A stretch of DNA of 64,000 nucleotides from positions 14,116,001 to 14,180,000 of the forward strand of contig NC_054758.1 in the NCBI RefSeq assembly GCF_018143015.1, written 5' to 3'. The translations under genes were made by a program, and so were the position numbers. This document shows, one piece after another, positions 1-13,400 of this stretch (position 1 is the first letter of the stretch; every line of letters starts with the position of its first letter). The stretch comes from Lytechinus variegatus. Its lineage: Eukaryota; Echinodermata; Echinoidea; Temnopleuroida; Toxopneustidae. The notes beneath the pieces were generated by a model that saw only the letters and a program-made list of their open reading frames with translations, had not been told where the DNA came from and ran no database searches.

Positions 1-3000
1 TCACCATAATATGTGGTACCGTTTATTCTTTTTCAAAAACCTCCATTGAAACCTGCCTCACCTCCTTTTAAATTGGCTTCACCATCATTTGTAGTAGTTA
101 TAAAAAACTCCATTGGAACTTGCCTCACCTCCTTTTAAATTGGCTTCACCATCATTTGTAGTACAGTTATAAAAACCTCCATTAAAACTTGCCTCACCTC
201 CTTTAAAATTGGTTTCACCATAATACCAGTACAGTTTTTTAAAAACCTCCATTGAAACTTGCCTCACCTCCTTTTAAATTGGCTACACCATAATTTGTTC
301 TTTTTTAAAAACCTCCACTGAAACCTGCCTCGCCTCCTTTTAAACTGGCTTCACCATGATATGTGTGGTACATTTATTCTTTTTAAAAAACCTCCATTGA
401 AACTTGCCTCACCTCCTTTCAAACTGGCGTCACCATAATGTGTGGTACCCTTTATTCTTTTTAAAAAACCTACATTGAAACCTGCCTGACCTCCATTTAA
501 ATTGGCTTCACCATAATTTAGAGTACAGTTATAAAACCTCCATTGAAACTTGCCTCACCTCCTTTTAAACTGGCTTCACCATAATGTGTGGTACAGTTTA
601 TTCTTTTCAAAAAACCTCCATTGAAACTTGCCTCACCTCCTTTTAAATTGGCTACACCATAATTTGTTCTTTTTTAAAAACCTCCACTGAAACCTGCCTC
701 GCCTCCTTTTAAACTGGCTTCACCATGATATGTGTGGTACATTTATTCTTTTTAAAAAACCTCCATTGAAACTTGCCTCACCTCCTTTCAAACTGGCGTC
801 ACCATAATGTGTGGTACCCTTTATTCTTTTTAAAAAACCTACATTGAACCTGCCTGACCTCCATTTAAATTGGCTTCACCATATATAATTTAGAGTACAG
901 TTATAAAACCTCCATTGAAACTTGCCTCACCTCCTTTTAAACTGGCTTCACCATAATGTGTGGTACAGTTTATTCTTTTCAAAAAACCTCCATTGAAACT
1001 TGCCTCACCTCCTTTTAAATTGGCTACACCATAATTTGTTCTTTTTTAAAAACCTCCACTGAAACCTGCCTCGCCTCCTTTTAAACTGGCTTCACCATGA
1101 TATGTGTGGTACATTTATTCTTTTTAAAAAACCTCCATTGAAACTTGCCTCACCTCCTTTCAAACTGGCGTCACCATAATGTGTGGTACCCTTTATTCTT
1201 TTTAAAAAACCTACATTGAAACCTGCCTGACCTCCATTTAAATTGGCTTCACCATAATTTAGAGTACAGTTAATTATAAAACCTCCATTGAAACTTGCCT
1301 CACCTCCTTTTAAACTGGCTTCACCATAATTTGTTCTTTTTTAAAAACCTCCACTGAAACCTGCCTCGCCTCCTTTTAAACTGGCTTCACCATGATATGT
1401 GTGGTACATTTATTCTTTTTAAAAAACCTCCATTGAAACTTGCCTCACCTCCTTTCAAACTGGCGTCACCATAATGTGTGGTACCCTTTATTCTTTTTAA
1501 AAAACCTACATTGAAACCTGCCTGACCTCCATTTAAATTGGCTTCACCATAATTTAGAGTACAGTTATAAAACCTCCATTGAAACTTGCCTCACCTCCTT
1601 TTAAACTGGCTTCACCATAATGTGTGGTACAGTTTATTCTTTTCAAAAAACCTCCATTGAAACTTGCCTCACCTCCTTTTAAATTGGCTACACCATAATT
1701 TGTTCTTTTTTAAAAACCTCCACTGAAACCTGCCTCGCCTCCTTTTAAACTGGCTTCACCATGATATGTGTGGCACATTTATTCTTTTTAAAAAACCTCC
1801 ATTGAAACTTGCCTCACCTCCTTTCAAACTGGCGTCACCATAATGTGTGGTACCCTTTATTCTTTTTAAAAAACCTACATTGAACCTGCCTGACCTCCAT
1901 TTAAATTGGCTTCACCATAATTTAGAGTACAGTTATAAAACCTCCATTGAAACTTGCCTCACCTCCTTTTAAACTGGCTTCACCATAATGTGTGGTACAG
2001 TTTATTCTTTTCAAAAAACCTCCATTGAAACTTGCCTCACCTCCTTTTAAATTGGCTACACCATAATTTGTTCTTTTTTAAAAACCTCCACTGAAACCTG
2101 CCTCGCCTCCTTTTAAACTGGCTTCACCATGATATGTGTGGTACATTTATTCTTTTTAAAAAACCTCCATTGAAACTTGTCTCACCTCCTTTCAAACTGG
2201 CGTCACCATAATGTGTGGTACCCTTTATTCTTTTTAAAAAACCTACATTGAAACCTGCCTGACCTCCATTTAAATTGGCTTCACCATAATTTAGAGTACA
2301 GTTAATTATAAAACCTCCATTGAAACTTGCCTCACCTCCTTTTAAACTGGCTTCACCATAATGTGTGGTACAGTTTATTCTTTTTAAAAAACCTCCATTG
2401 AAACTTGCCTCACCTGCTTTTAAATTGGCTTCACCATAATTCAGAGTACAGTTATAAAAACCTCCATTGAAACTTGCCTCGCCTTCTTTTAAACTGGCTT
2501 CACCATGATATGTGTGGTACAGTTTCTTTTGAAAAAACCTCCATTGAAACTTGTCTCACCTCCATTTAAACTGGCGTCACCATAATGTGTGGTACCGTTT
2601 ATTCTTTTTAAAAAACCTCCATTAAAACCTGCCTCACCTCCTTTTAAATTGGCTTCACCATCATTTTGTAGTAGTTATAAAAAACTCCATTGGAACTTGC
2701 CTCACCTGCTTTTAAATTGGCTTCACCATAATTCAGAGTACAGTTATAAAAACCTCCATTGAAACTTGCCTCGCCTCCTTTTAAACTGGCTTCACCATGA
2801 TATGTGTGGTACAGTTTATTCTTTTGAAAAAACCTCCATTGAAACTTGTCTCACCTCCATTTAAACTGGCGTCACCATAATGTGTGGTACCGTTTATTCT
2901 TTTTAAAAAACCTCCATTGAAACCTGCCTCACCTCCTTTTAAATTGGCTTCACCATCATTTGTAGTAGTTATAAAAAACTCCATTGGAACTTGCCTCACC

Positions 3001-6000
3001 TGCTTTTAAATTGGCTTCACCATAATTCAGAGTACAGTTATAAAAACCTCCATTGAAACTTGCCTCGCCTCCTTTAAAACTGGCTTCACCATGATATGTG
3101 TGGTACAGTTTATTCTTGGTATACCTTTATTCTTTTGAAAAAACCTCCATTGAAACTTGTCTCACCTCCATTTAAACTGGCGTCACCATAATGTGTGGTA
3201 CCGTTTATTCTTTTTAAAAAACCTCCATTGCATGCAACCTGCCTCACCTCCTTTTAAATTGGCTTCACCATCATTTGTAGTAGTTATAAAAAACTCCATT
3301 GGAACTTGCCTCACCTCGATCCTTTTAAATTGGCTTCACCATCATTTGTAGTACAGTTATAAAAACCTCCATTAAAACTTGCCTCACCTCCTTTAAAATT
3401 GGTTTCACCATAATACCAGTACAGTTTTTTTCTTTTTAAAAACCTCCATTGAAACTTGCCTCACCTCCTTTTAAATTGGCTACACCATAATGTGTGGTAC
3501 CCTTTATTCTTTTTAAAAAACCTACATTGAAACTTGCCTGACCTCCATTTAAATTGGCTTCACCATAATTTAGAGTACAGTTATAAAACCTCCATTGAAA
3601 CGTGCCTCACCTCCTTTTAAACTGGCTTCACCATAATGTGTGGTACAGTTTATTCTTTTTAAAAAACCTCCATTGAAACTTGCCTCACCTGCTTTTAAAT
3701 TGGCTTCACCATAATTTAGAGTACAGTTATAAATCCTCCATTGAAACGTGCCTCACCTCCTTTTAAACTGGCTTCACCATAATGTGTGGTACAGTTTATT
3801 CTTTTTAAAAAACCTCCATTGAAACTTGCCTCACCTCCTTTTAAATTGGCTTCACCATCATTTGTAGTACAGTTATAAAAACCTCCATTAAAACTTGCCT
3901 CACCTCCTTTAAAATTGGTTTCACCATAATACCAGTACAGTTTTTTAAAAACCTCCATTGAAACTTGCCTCACCTCCTTTTAAATTGGCTACACCATAAT
4001 TTGTTCTTTTTTTAAAAACCTCCACTGAAACCTGCCTCGCCTCCTTTTAAACTGGCTTCACCATGATATGTGTGGTACATTTATTCTTTTTAAAAAACCT
4101 CCATTGAAACTTGCCTCACCTCCTTTCAAACTGGCGTCACCATAATGTGTGGTACCCTTTATTCTTTTTAAAAAACCTACATTGAAACCTGCCTGACCTC
4201 CATTTAAATTGGCTTCACCATAATTTAGAGTACAGTTATAAAACCTCCATTGAAACTTGCCTCACCTCCTTTTAAACTGGCTTCACCATAATGTGTGGTA
4301 CAGTTTATTCTTTTCAAAAAACCTCCACTGAAACCTGCCTCGCCTCCTTTTAAACTGGCTTCACCATGATATGTGTGGTACATTTATTCTTTTTAAAAAA
4401 CCTCCATTGAAACTTGCCTCACCTCCTTTCAAACTGGCGTCACCATAATGTGTGGTACCCTTTATTCTTTTTAAAAAACCTACATTGAAACCTGCCTGAC
4501 CTCCATTTAAATTGGCTTCACCATAATTTAGAGTACAGTTATAAAACCTCCATTGAAACTTGCCTCACCTCCTTTTAAACTGGCTTCACCATGATATGTG
4601 TGGTACATTTATTCTTTTTAAAAAACCTCCATTGAAACTTGCCTCACCTCCTTTCAAACTGGCGTCACCATAATGTGTGGTACAGTTTATTCTTTTTAAA
4701 AAACCTCCATTGAAACTTGCCTCACCTGCTTTTAAATTGGCTTCACCATAATTCAGAGTACAGTTATAAAAAACCTCCATTGAAACTTGCCTCGCCTCCT
4801 TTTAAACTGGCTTCACCATGATATGTGTGGTACAGTTTCTTTTGAAAAAACCTCCATTGAAACTTGTCTCACCTCCATTTAAACTGGCGTCACCATAATG
4901 TGTCGTACCGTTTATTCTTTTTAAAAAACCTCCATTGAAACCTGCCTCACCTCCTTTTAAATTGGCTTCACCATCATTTTGTAGTAGTTATAAAAAACTC
5001 CATTGGAACTTGCCTCACCTGCTTTTAAATTGGCTTCACCATAATTCAGAGTACAGTTATAAAAACCTCCATTGAAACTTGCCTCGCCTCCTTTTAAACT
5101 GGCTTCACCATGATATGTGTGGTACAGTTTATTCTTTTGAAAAAACCTCCATTGAAACTTGTCTCACCTCCATTTAAACTGGCGTCACCATAATGTGTGG
5201 TACCGTTTATTCTTTTTAAAAAACCTCCATTGAAACCTGCCTCACCTCCTTTTAAATTGGCTTCACCATCATTTGTAGTAGTTATAAAAAACTCCATTGG
5301 AACTTGCCTCACCTGCTTTTAAATTGGCTTCACCATAATTCAGAGTACAGTTATAAAAACCTCCATTGAAACTTGCCTCGCCTCCTTTAAAACTGGCTTC
5401 ACCATGATATGTGTGGTACAGTTTATACCTTTATTCTTTTGAAAAAACCTCCATTGAAACTTGTCTCACCTCCATTTAAACTGGCGTCACCATAATGTGT
5501 GGTACCGTTTATTCTTTTTAAAAAACCTCCATTGCATGCAACCTGCCTCACCTCCTTTTAAATTGGCTTCACCATCATTTGTAGTAGTTATAAAAAACTC
5601 CATTGGAACTTGCCTCACCTCGATCCTTTTAAATTGGCTTCACCATCATTTGTAGTACAGTTATAAAAACCTCCATTAAAACTTGCCTCACCTCCTTTAA
5701 AATTGGTTTCACCATAATACCAGTACAGTTTTTTTCTTTTTAAAAACCTCCATTGAAACTTGCCTCACCTCCTTTTAAATTGGCTACACCATAATGTGTG
5801 GTACCCTTTATTCTTTTTAAAAAACCTACATTGAAACCTGCCTGACCTCCATTTAAATTGGCTTCACCATAATTTAGAGTACAGTTAATTATAAAAACCT
5901 CCATTGAAACTTGCCTCACCTCTTTTTAAACTGGCTTCACCATAATGTGTGGTACAGTTTATTCTTTATAAAAAACCTCCATTGAAACCTGCCTCACCTC

Positions 6001-6100
6001 CTTTTAAACTGGCTTCACTATAATGTGTTGTACAGTTTATTTTTTTAATAACCTCCATTGAAACTTGCCTCACCTCCTTTCAAATTGGCTTCACCATGCA
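1..6100. repeat. Satellite array, ~70-78 bp monomers with ~360 bp higher-order structure
   Basis: The whole stretch is tandem copies of a monomer containing (plus strand) CCTCCATTGAAACTTGCCTC, then CACCTCC, TTTTAAA, TGGCTTCACCATAAT and a variable linker. Two linker types alternate: a longer one with GTGTGGTAC and TTTATTC, and a shorter one with TTTAGAGTACAGTTAT. A distinctive monomer variant with CCTCCACTGAAACCTGCCTCG recurs near 312, 673, 1052, 1345, 1726, 2087, 4018 and 4321. In the first 2.4 kb its spacing is 361, 379, 293, 381 and 361 bp, so about five monomers form a higher-order unit and one unit has lost a monomer. Divergence increases toward 5900-6100, where the array decays into unique sequence. 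The left edge is outside the window. Short ORFs on the minus strand are by-products of monomers whose length is near a multiple of three. Confidence 0.95.
2455..5850. repeat. ~2.3 kb internal duplication of the satellite
   Basis: The block around 2455-3540 recurs at about 4769-5850 with an offset of 2304-2315 bp. Rare private variants are shared, including an inserted CATGCA near 3228 and 5533 and a GATC insertion in the CACCTCC motif near 3318 and 5622. Shared private mutations show a recent copy event of many monomers at once, as expected from unequal exchange or replication slippage. Confidence 0.85.
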
Positions 6101-7225
6101 GGTATATTCCATTGTTTTTAAAAAAAACATTATTGTTCACTTCCCTTACTTAGATCAATTGGCTATAATTATACACTATTCTTCCCTTACAAAAAGAAAA
6201 CCTGATTGTACTCCAGCCTCCCCTGATCTGACATTTGCCTCTATTACAGTATACGTCTACTGTACATAGAGTAATTATCTCTTTATATCGGAAACTTCGT
6301 TTAACCGAATTGCCATGCACTCTCTCCCACGCGGACAGCATGGAATAGTACACACACGTTATTGACAACTTCTCTCTGGAGCCAATGTTCCTCTCATATA
6401 ACTCTCTGCATGCATGCACTTCTGTGTGCATGTTTGTATGGAACACACACGACCACAATCTAATGAATATTCATCGGCGAGAGTGACGTCATTTTACGAG
6501 TGTCCTTTCAAACTGAAGTATTAAGTCTCGCCTACCCAGAGAGTCAACTAAATGAATCTAGAAATTAAAATCACGATGTCCCTAATTGCCCACTCAGTGA
6601 TCCGCCAGGCATGATCTCGGCCTACTTACCTTTTTTTCCTTTTGGAAAGAACACTCACAAACACCATAGTAAGCACGGCGCATCTCACTGCACTTTGGTA
6701 AAGTCGAGTAAAAAAGTTGAGTAAAAAACAGGCACGATGACGGCATTTGTGCGGTCCCTGAATGCTCTTCGGGGAGGTATCTCTTGTAGGTTCAACGCAG
6801 AGATCGGTAAGATTTTGAATAGATTTACAAACTTGATTATAAGTACTCAAAATTGAGAAAATCATACCTAAATGTGCATTAAATTTAGCAGATTTCGGCT
6901 CAGTCCCACATGTAGACCAAAAGCTTCGGTCTCTTGTCATGTTGGTTGTTCAGCTGAACTCCGTTTGGCTTCACTCACCAAATACAGAGACCGAAGTTCT
7001 AGCGCGATCTGTACAGGGGACTCAATGGCCATATGTTTATGTACTTAAGATCGGATAAAACGGGGAAGTGAATTTGCGCGACAGTCGAGGGAAGTCACTG
7101 TTTTTGTTCCTTTTAACATGTTTAATTCTCAGTTTTTTGGCAATCAATGCCAAGGCAAGAGGGAATAGGCCTATTACTTTGCATTTTGGTTGTGTTAACT
7201 TTCAAATTTTTTATTCATTTTAAAG
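6101..7225. other. Unique intergenic sequence, no gene recognised
   Basis: I find no protein motif, RNA gene or clear repeat here. Two minus-strand ORFs of about 100 codons (6150-6458, 6626-6940) show no recognisable domain and no supporting splice structure, and I do not call them genes. The last seven bases, TTTAAAG (7219-7225), are the left target-site duplication of the neighbouring transposon. Confidence 0.6.
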
Positions 7226-7240
7226 TAGGGTGTCTGGACG
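7226..7240 (+). repeat. Left terminal inverted repeat of the 8.1 kb transposon
   Basis: TAGGGTGTCTGGACG, the exact inverse of 15305-15319. It directly follows the TTTAAAG target duplication. Beyond 15 bp the two ends diverge. Confidence 0.85.
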
Positions 7241-10200
7241 TTTTTCAGAAATCACCTATTTTGTGAATTTAATCACTGTCTCGTAGCAGAAAGTGAAGAG
7301 AATATCTTAAATAACATGTAAATCAAGTTTCATAACTCACAAGCATTTAAATCCAGAGATATTTGCTTCTAAAGTTTGGCATATTTTCAGATCAAAACGC
7401 AAGCGATATCACACCGATAGTGGCACATTTTGCTTGACCGAAAACACACACAGAACTGCTATACGCCGCATTGAAGGGGCGGAGTTGAAAGGGCGCGCAG
7501 TACGATCATTACCGCTTGGGTTGTCAAGTTTGCCTTTCAAATACGCAACTTTACAACTGCTCATGAATAATGCGTTCGTAGACGGACACGTTTAGGTCAC
7601 TGCTCTAGTTGAAAGGTCACAGATACGTCACAATAGAGATTACTGGTACTCGTATAATGGCAATGCATAAACCATCGGACTTGCAATTAGTACATGTATT
7701 ATGTGCACACAATAATGGTGTGTGAATGTATGTGATTTACGTGCACCGTGCCGTACCGCTATCCCTGATATTATGCAATTGCCATTGTTTTTGTGTACCA
7801 CCAGGAATTCCCTGATTCAGTGATTGTGTGTGCGACGGCAACCCACGTGCAGCATGGAGTGATGCATCTATAGAGACATTTAGTATACATCTCTATGGAG
7901 TGATGAGTCATTAATATGACGTACCAGAATGACATTGCAATACGTCATAGTAATGTCTTATCCACCATAGGCGGCGAAGCGGGGGGGGGGGGGGGGGGGG
8001 GGGCTGGGGGTGGCGGCGGGGAACAGGTTCTCTCCTTAATTTGAGGTGGATGGTTTCCCCTAAATTTTAGTTGATAATCTGTTTTAGTTGATCTATTTTT
8101 TTTCTGCTTGTCAATTTTATTTCTTCCGACTTCATAACGATCATGATTGCTGATTTGATTTATACCCCCCCCTCACCCCACATACATAGAAGTCTTACGT
8201 TATTTATCATCATTGTCAACCACCATCGAACACGCGTCACGCACTATGTCATTTTTTTATAGGGCAATTTCATAAAATGTACCTTCAACCCTCTACATTT
8301 GGGATCTTCATTAAGTTTTCTATCTCTATAAATTTTGGGTTCTTTAACGCTGTCAACTGACCATGACTTGGCCATTTTATTAAGTGATGTAAAACTTTAG
8401 AAAAATGGGGGTCGAATGTACAAAGAGCTTGATCATTTTATGGAATTGCCCATTATTCAAACCATCATGCAATCATAACCATACACACCCAATCGTACAT
8501 CATCACCTTGAGTTCATTTATCACAAAGGCCAGTCATCATCGTGAATCCATTTCATCACTTAGGGGGAAAAAAGGAAATAGTCATTAAAACCATGCATTG
8601 TGGAAAGAAATGTAGCATTGATTTTCTTGACTTTTTTCTCTGTTAGTATATTCATCACACGGAATGTCATAAAACCATAAACATCCACATCCACACTTCA
8701 TTCCATGCAGGCAAATCATCTCCATCAAAACACACTTCATCATGATGCATTATGTTTACCATCATTTTTAGATGCACAATTCAAGATGAAAATATAACTT
8801 TATTCTACTTTTCTTTATTTCAGATTTATTAGGAAACGATCAGGGGTTTCGATCGTCGGACCTAAGAAATGAGAATCAGCGAGAACTCAAAATAACACGC
8901 GTATATAGACCTTGTATTTCTGTTTTCTTGTCAACTGTTCAAGTCATCTTTATTCTAAAATCGAGTTGACATATATATGCTGTTTCATTTAATGATGTTA
9001 ACTCACAAAATGACGAAATATTACCAAGTGAGATATTATAAACCGTTCACAATTGTAATAATTATGTCCACAAGGTTTTTCTGAAGAATCTGTAGATAAT
9101 ATACGACTGAGAGTAACTGCCTCAATATTTTGTCAACTTTCAATTAGGGAAACATTGAACACATGAACTACCATACGCATTATTCTTTGCATGAAAATTG
9201 CTGTATTATTTGGAAGTTCAGCTAAATATTAAGCATAATTTGGGACATGACGTGGTTATCATAAATAGGCCTTTCAAGCCACTTGCTTAATATCTCTCAT
9301 TGTATTGTGTTTTCTGTATCCCCAATTATTAATTTTCATAACATTGAGTTCCCCATGAAATTGGCGGCATCACAGATCGATCACCGCAAGGGGCTTACAG
9401 AGTGTATAGTTTATATACCTTTCATACCGTTATGACTCTATATACATTCATATAGACTCCTTATCACGGAGTATATAATTATCGTATCATAATGGCCATA
9501 CAGCCGAGGCAATAATAGGTTATGAAAAACAGTATCCCTACCCGACTGCTCTACCTTATTTTGTTAACATATATACATATTATATATTTACACAGGCATT
9601 TATTCATTTACAAAAGTCAATACATTTATAGAATAAACTCGTCGTTCTATAAGAGTAAAAGTTCTGTTCAATATGTGCATAATTCACGCAATTGATTACT
9701 TCGTAATTACTGCGTAAGGGCCTATACTCCCAATTGAGAATGTTCAAAATGTATAATTATATTTGCCAAGAGCTTGCTTGATTACTGCTGTGTTGTATAA
9801 TAAATAACAAAAAGAGCTCCAGTGTTGACAGTCTTCGGTTTATACTTATACCGCGTTGACCTTCCACCACAAGATAACAACTTGCTGAACTCAAAAGGTA
9901 AGTCCACTCTTCATGCTCTTTATTTTTGAGCGTCTGTTCAACTATAATTATAGCTCTCATATGGCTGCATGAATTGTGTTTACACTAAATTCATATTTAC
10001 AAATAAAGCGTTCACACGTGGGTTCATGATGATCATTACGTCAAAGGTCATCTATTGGTCAACATTATCATGTTGTAAATATGCAATATCAGGCGAGACC
10101 ACAGACCCGTGAACGACCATGTTCATGAATGGATGTTTATAGCAGAACAAAAAGATCAGTCACTATTTTCTCCTTCCGGAAAAATAAATGTAATCGAGCA

Positions 10201-10344
10201 CTCATTGCAACTCGATATTCAATACTAGTATATAGGAATATGTTATAATAACTACGTAGTTATGTTCCTTTTTATAATTCCATGTACTGCAATCAAGTAT
10301 ACATTGTAACTCGATTTATGCAGCCATAAAGCTATATTCATATA

Positions 10345-10375
<31 letters not shown>

Positions 10376-10454
10376 CACTTGCTGTTTTCTTGCATTTATT
10401 AAAATAAGCTCATTCTGGCAATTATACCTTATATAATTCGATTTATAGGCCCAA
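7241..10454. other. Non-coding 3' region of the 8.1 kb transposon
   Basis: I find no convincing gene in these 3.2 kb. The stretch includes a run of 23 G at 7981-8003, a GT/AT microsatellite at about 10344-10374, and one member of an 18 bp inverted-repeat pair at 9536-9553. On the minus strand an AATAAA signal (plus-strand TTTATT near 10395-10400) lies about 55 bp past the transposase stop and could terminate its transcript. A 67-codon minus ORF at 9757-9960 has no recognisable features. Confidence 0.55.
9536..9553 (+). repeat. Inner 18 bp inverted repeat, left copy
   Basis: CCCTACCCGACTGCTCTA matches 14526-14543 in perfect inversion. The similarity continues weakly inward through a T-rich stretch ending near GTTAAC/GTCAAT. 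The pair brackets the ORF symmetrically but has no matching target duplication, so I read it as subterminal repeats or the ends of an older nested unit. Confidence 0.7.
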
Positions 10455-13400
10455 CTAAACTTTCTCAAAAATTCGCACATCTCCTTTCCAATAATCTTCC
10501 AGCAATGCTCCCTCCCATGTATTTTCTTCGTCATCGCTTTCATCATTTAAACTCTCGTATTCCACCTTGCAAGTTTTATCTACACCATAGCCATCTTCTG
10601 CCTCAACTACATAACCGGTAAACCATACCTTTGCGTTGTCTACTTCCCATTTGTGTCTTATCTTATACCCTACTAATTCTCTTGCTGATATATCTTTAAC
10701 ATACATATCCCCACTGTTCAAGTCTTCAACTACATCATTTTTGGGATACGAGTATACAGTTTGTGTATTGGACAAATAGACAAAATTCATCGACTCATTG
10801 TTTTTACTGAGGACGAATGCGGAGTACCAATTTTCTCCTTCATCATCTTCTGTTAAATGTTGAACAATTTTACCAACTAAATCATTGTACTCCACGTGTC
10901 GGCCTCTTTTTACTCTTTTTCTTGACTTGTTTTCTATCTCAGATCTCTTCCTTTTCATTTCTTCTTTGAACTGGTATACCCTCTCCTCTGGTGCGAGCAG
11001 GATTTCCTCTACTTCGTTGTCATCCTTGTCAATCTCTTGAGTTCTTTCTCTGCTCCTTCTCACGACTGAAATCAACTGTTCCTTTAACTCCTCCCAAGTC
11101 TTCACTCTGCCCCTTTCTGTGAAATTGAAGATACCTTCTGTGTTTTTCTCTCCGAACACATATCGTCTAGCTTTCAATTGTACTTTCAGCATTTCCAATT
11201 TAATGTCATTGTTCTTCCTAGCGAGTCCTTGATCTATTTCATCTTCTGACATCCATATACCACCACATACATTTCTGACTTCCTCATATATATTTTCCTT
11301 TCTTACCGTTTCCTTTTCTTCTTTTTGGACCTTGCTATCTCTCCTTTCTCTTACTTTTTTCTCCCTTTCTTCCCAAATTTGCTTCGCCCTCTGACAATAT
11401 TCCTTTCTTTGCTTGACAACATGCTTTCTAGCTATACTCATGTACTCCGCCCTTTTCTCTTCTTCCAATTCTCTGACCCATTGGTTTGTATTGTTCTTAG
11501 TGTACATTATAATGCTTTCCACTGCATAAATACTCGCCCTTGGCTTCTCTCTCATTATTCTATCCATCATTCCGAAATCTCTTTCAACGGACACATTTGT
11601 CTTAGGTACCCCACTAACTTCGTTTTCATTAACATCACTATAATGAGAAGAAATGTGCTCCCCAAGAAGCCTACTCGTAATCATGACATAACTACTGAAT
11701 ATAAGTTCGAGAACTTGTTTTGTAACTGCATCGTCTCCTGTGAGAAGTGATTCATATACTTCATCTCTTTGAACTGGTATATCGTGGAATAACACGGCTG
11801 TGCCGTCCAGTAATGGCGATGAGTCGACTGCCCATTCTTCAAATTTTGACAACATGATCTTGTATCTTTCGTCCATTGTCGTTATTTTCTCCTTACCCTC
11901 CAACACTCGCCACAATGGGGCTGTTACAAACTTATTTACGAGGCCTAAAGCCCTACAACCAGTTAAAAACTGGGGAACATTTATATCTGAGTCAACTGCT
12001 TTAATTAATAAGTTGTCTTCCCTATGATCTGCAAAGAAATCCTGTAAATCGTGTCTTAAATAATAAACACCTCCTCCATTGTGAAATAAAATATTAAATC
12101 TATTACCCTTAAAGGGAGCTAACGGAATTAACGTTTTGCCCCTTTCCTTCAGAAATGCTCGGAAATGTACGGGCTTCCCTGATTTTTCACATCCTCTGTC
12201 TTGAATCGATTTACACACCGTTCTTACTAACCGTACTACACCACCTTCTCCACCTTTTGGCGCCACTCCAACCTTCTGTGCCCCTACCTGTTCCCCATTA
12301 AATATCATATCTTCCCACACTTTCAACGTTTGCCCCGCCTGATCTGCCAATCCGACTATAAAATGTAATCCGCAAAAGTAATTATTCATTTTTGAAAGTG
12401 ATTCCCTTTCCAGGTCTGATAATTGTGCCCACTCTCTAACAACTGCTGGCAATATCTCTCTCCTATAATTTTGTAGTAGTTCATTGAATTTCTTCTGTAC
12501 TATGTGCCTATCACTGATTGTGTTTTTTATTCTTTTAATTACATTATTTATCTTACTTCCATCATTAGTAACCAAACATACATCTTCTATTACCGTCTTC
12601 ATTGTTTCTAACATTTCCTCCGCTGTACCTCCAACCCCTGCTCTGACGCCTAATACCAAACACTCCCCACTACTTAAATGAATATCATACGCCCCATAGT
12701 GATGACCATACTTGGTCGTACCATCTCCTCCAACTGTCATATCAACCTCCTTCTCATCTAAGATTTTATTTGCCGCTTGTATTAAACTGAGCGCTCTGGC
12801 TTCCATATACATAGCAGATCCAAAATCCTTCTTTGGTACAGACTTAATATTTACATTACAGAGCCCTTCTAGTACAGTTTTCACAACCTCACCACCTTTC
12901 CTTGTACTAACACCCATTGAACAAACTAATTCTTGTACTACTGAACGAACTTCATCACTGTATCTCCCTCCTTCCTTTAACTCAACAACGTGCGAATCTG
13001 CCTTCAATCTTTCTTCTAATTTGTTGATCTTATCAGTCATTTTTTCCATTTTCTTTTTCATTCGATTGTTTTCTTTTCTAAGCATGTAATTAATCTTGTT
13101 CTTCGCTTTCAAATAACTTCGGCTCTGTTGCCTTCGTCTTACTAAGTCACTGTCTCTTCTCACAATTTTTTTAAGCATGAATATTCTATTCTCAAGGCTA
13201 GTGATTACTTTCCTTTTTTTGCACAATTCTATGTTCAATCTTATGATGGTTTCTTTTCTAACTTTCATCGCATTCAACATCCTATCATTCCGCTTCTTTA
13301 TATTCCTATTTTTAGCACATGCCTTTACAAACCTTACGCTGCATGCATCTATTTTTTCTTCAAGTTTTTCAATTTTTTTCTTCAACCTTAAAACAACTTT

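Noticed and set aside
1-6100. CRISPR-like appearance of repeats and spacers in the satellite
   Set aside because: The whole monomer is conserved, not just a short repeat; spacers are not unique and the sequence is eukaryotic.
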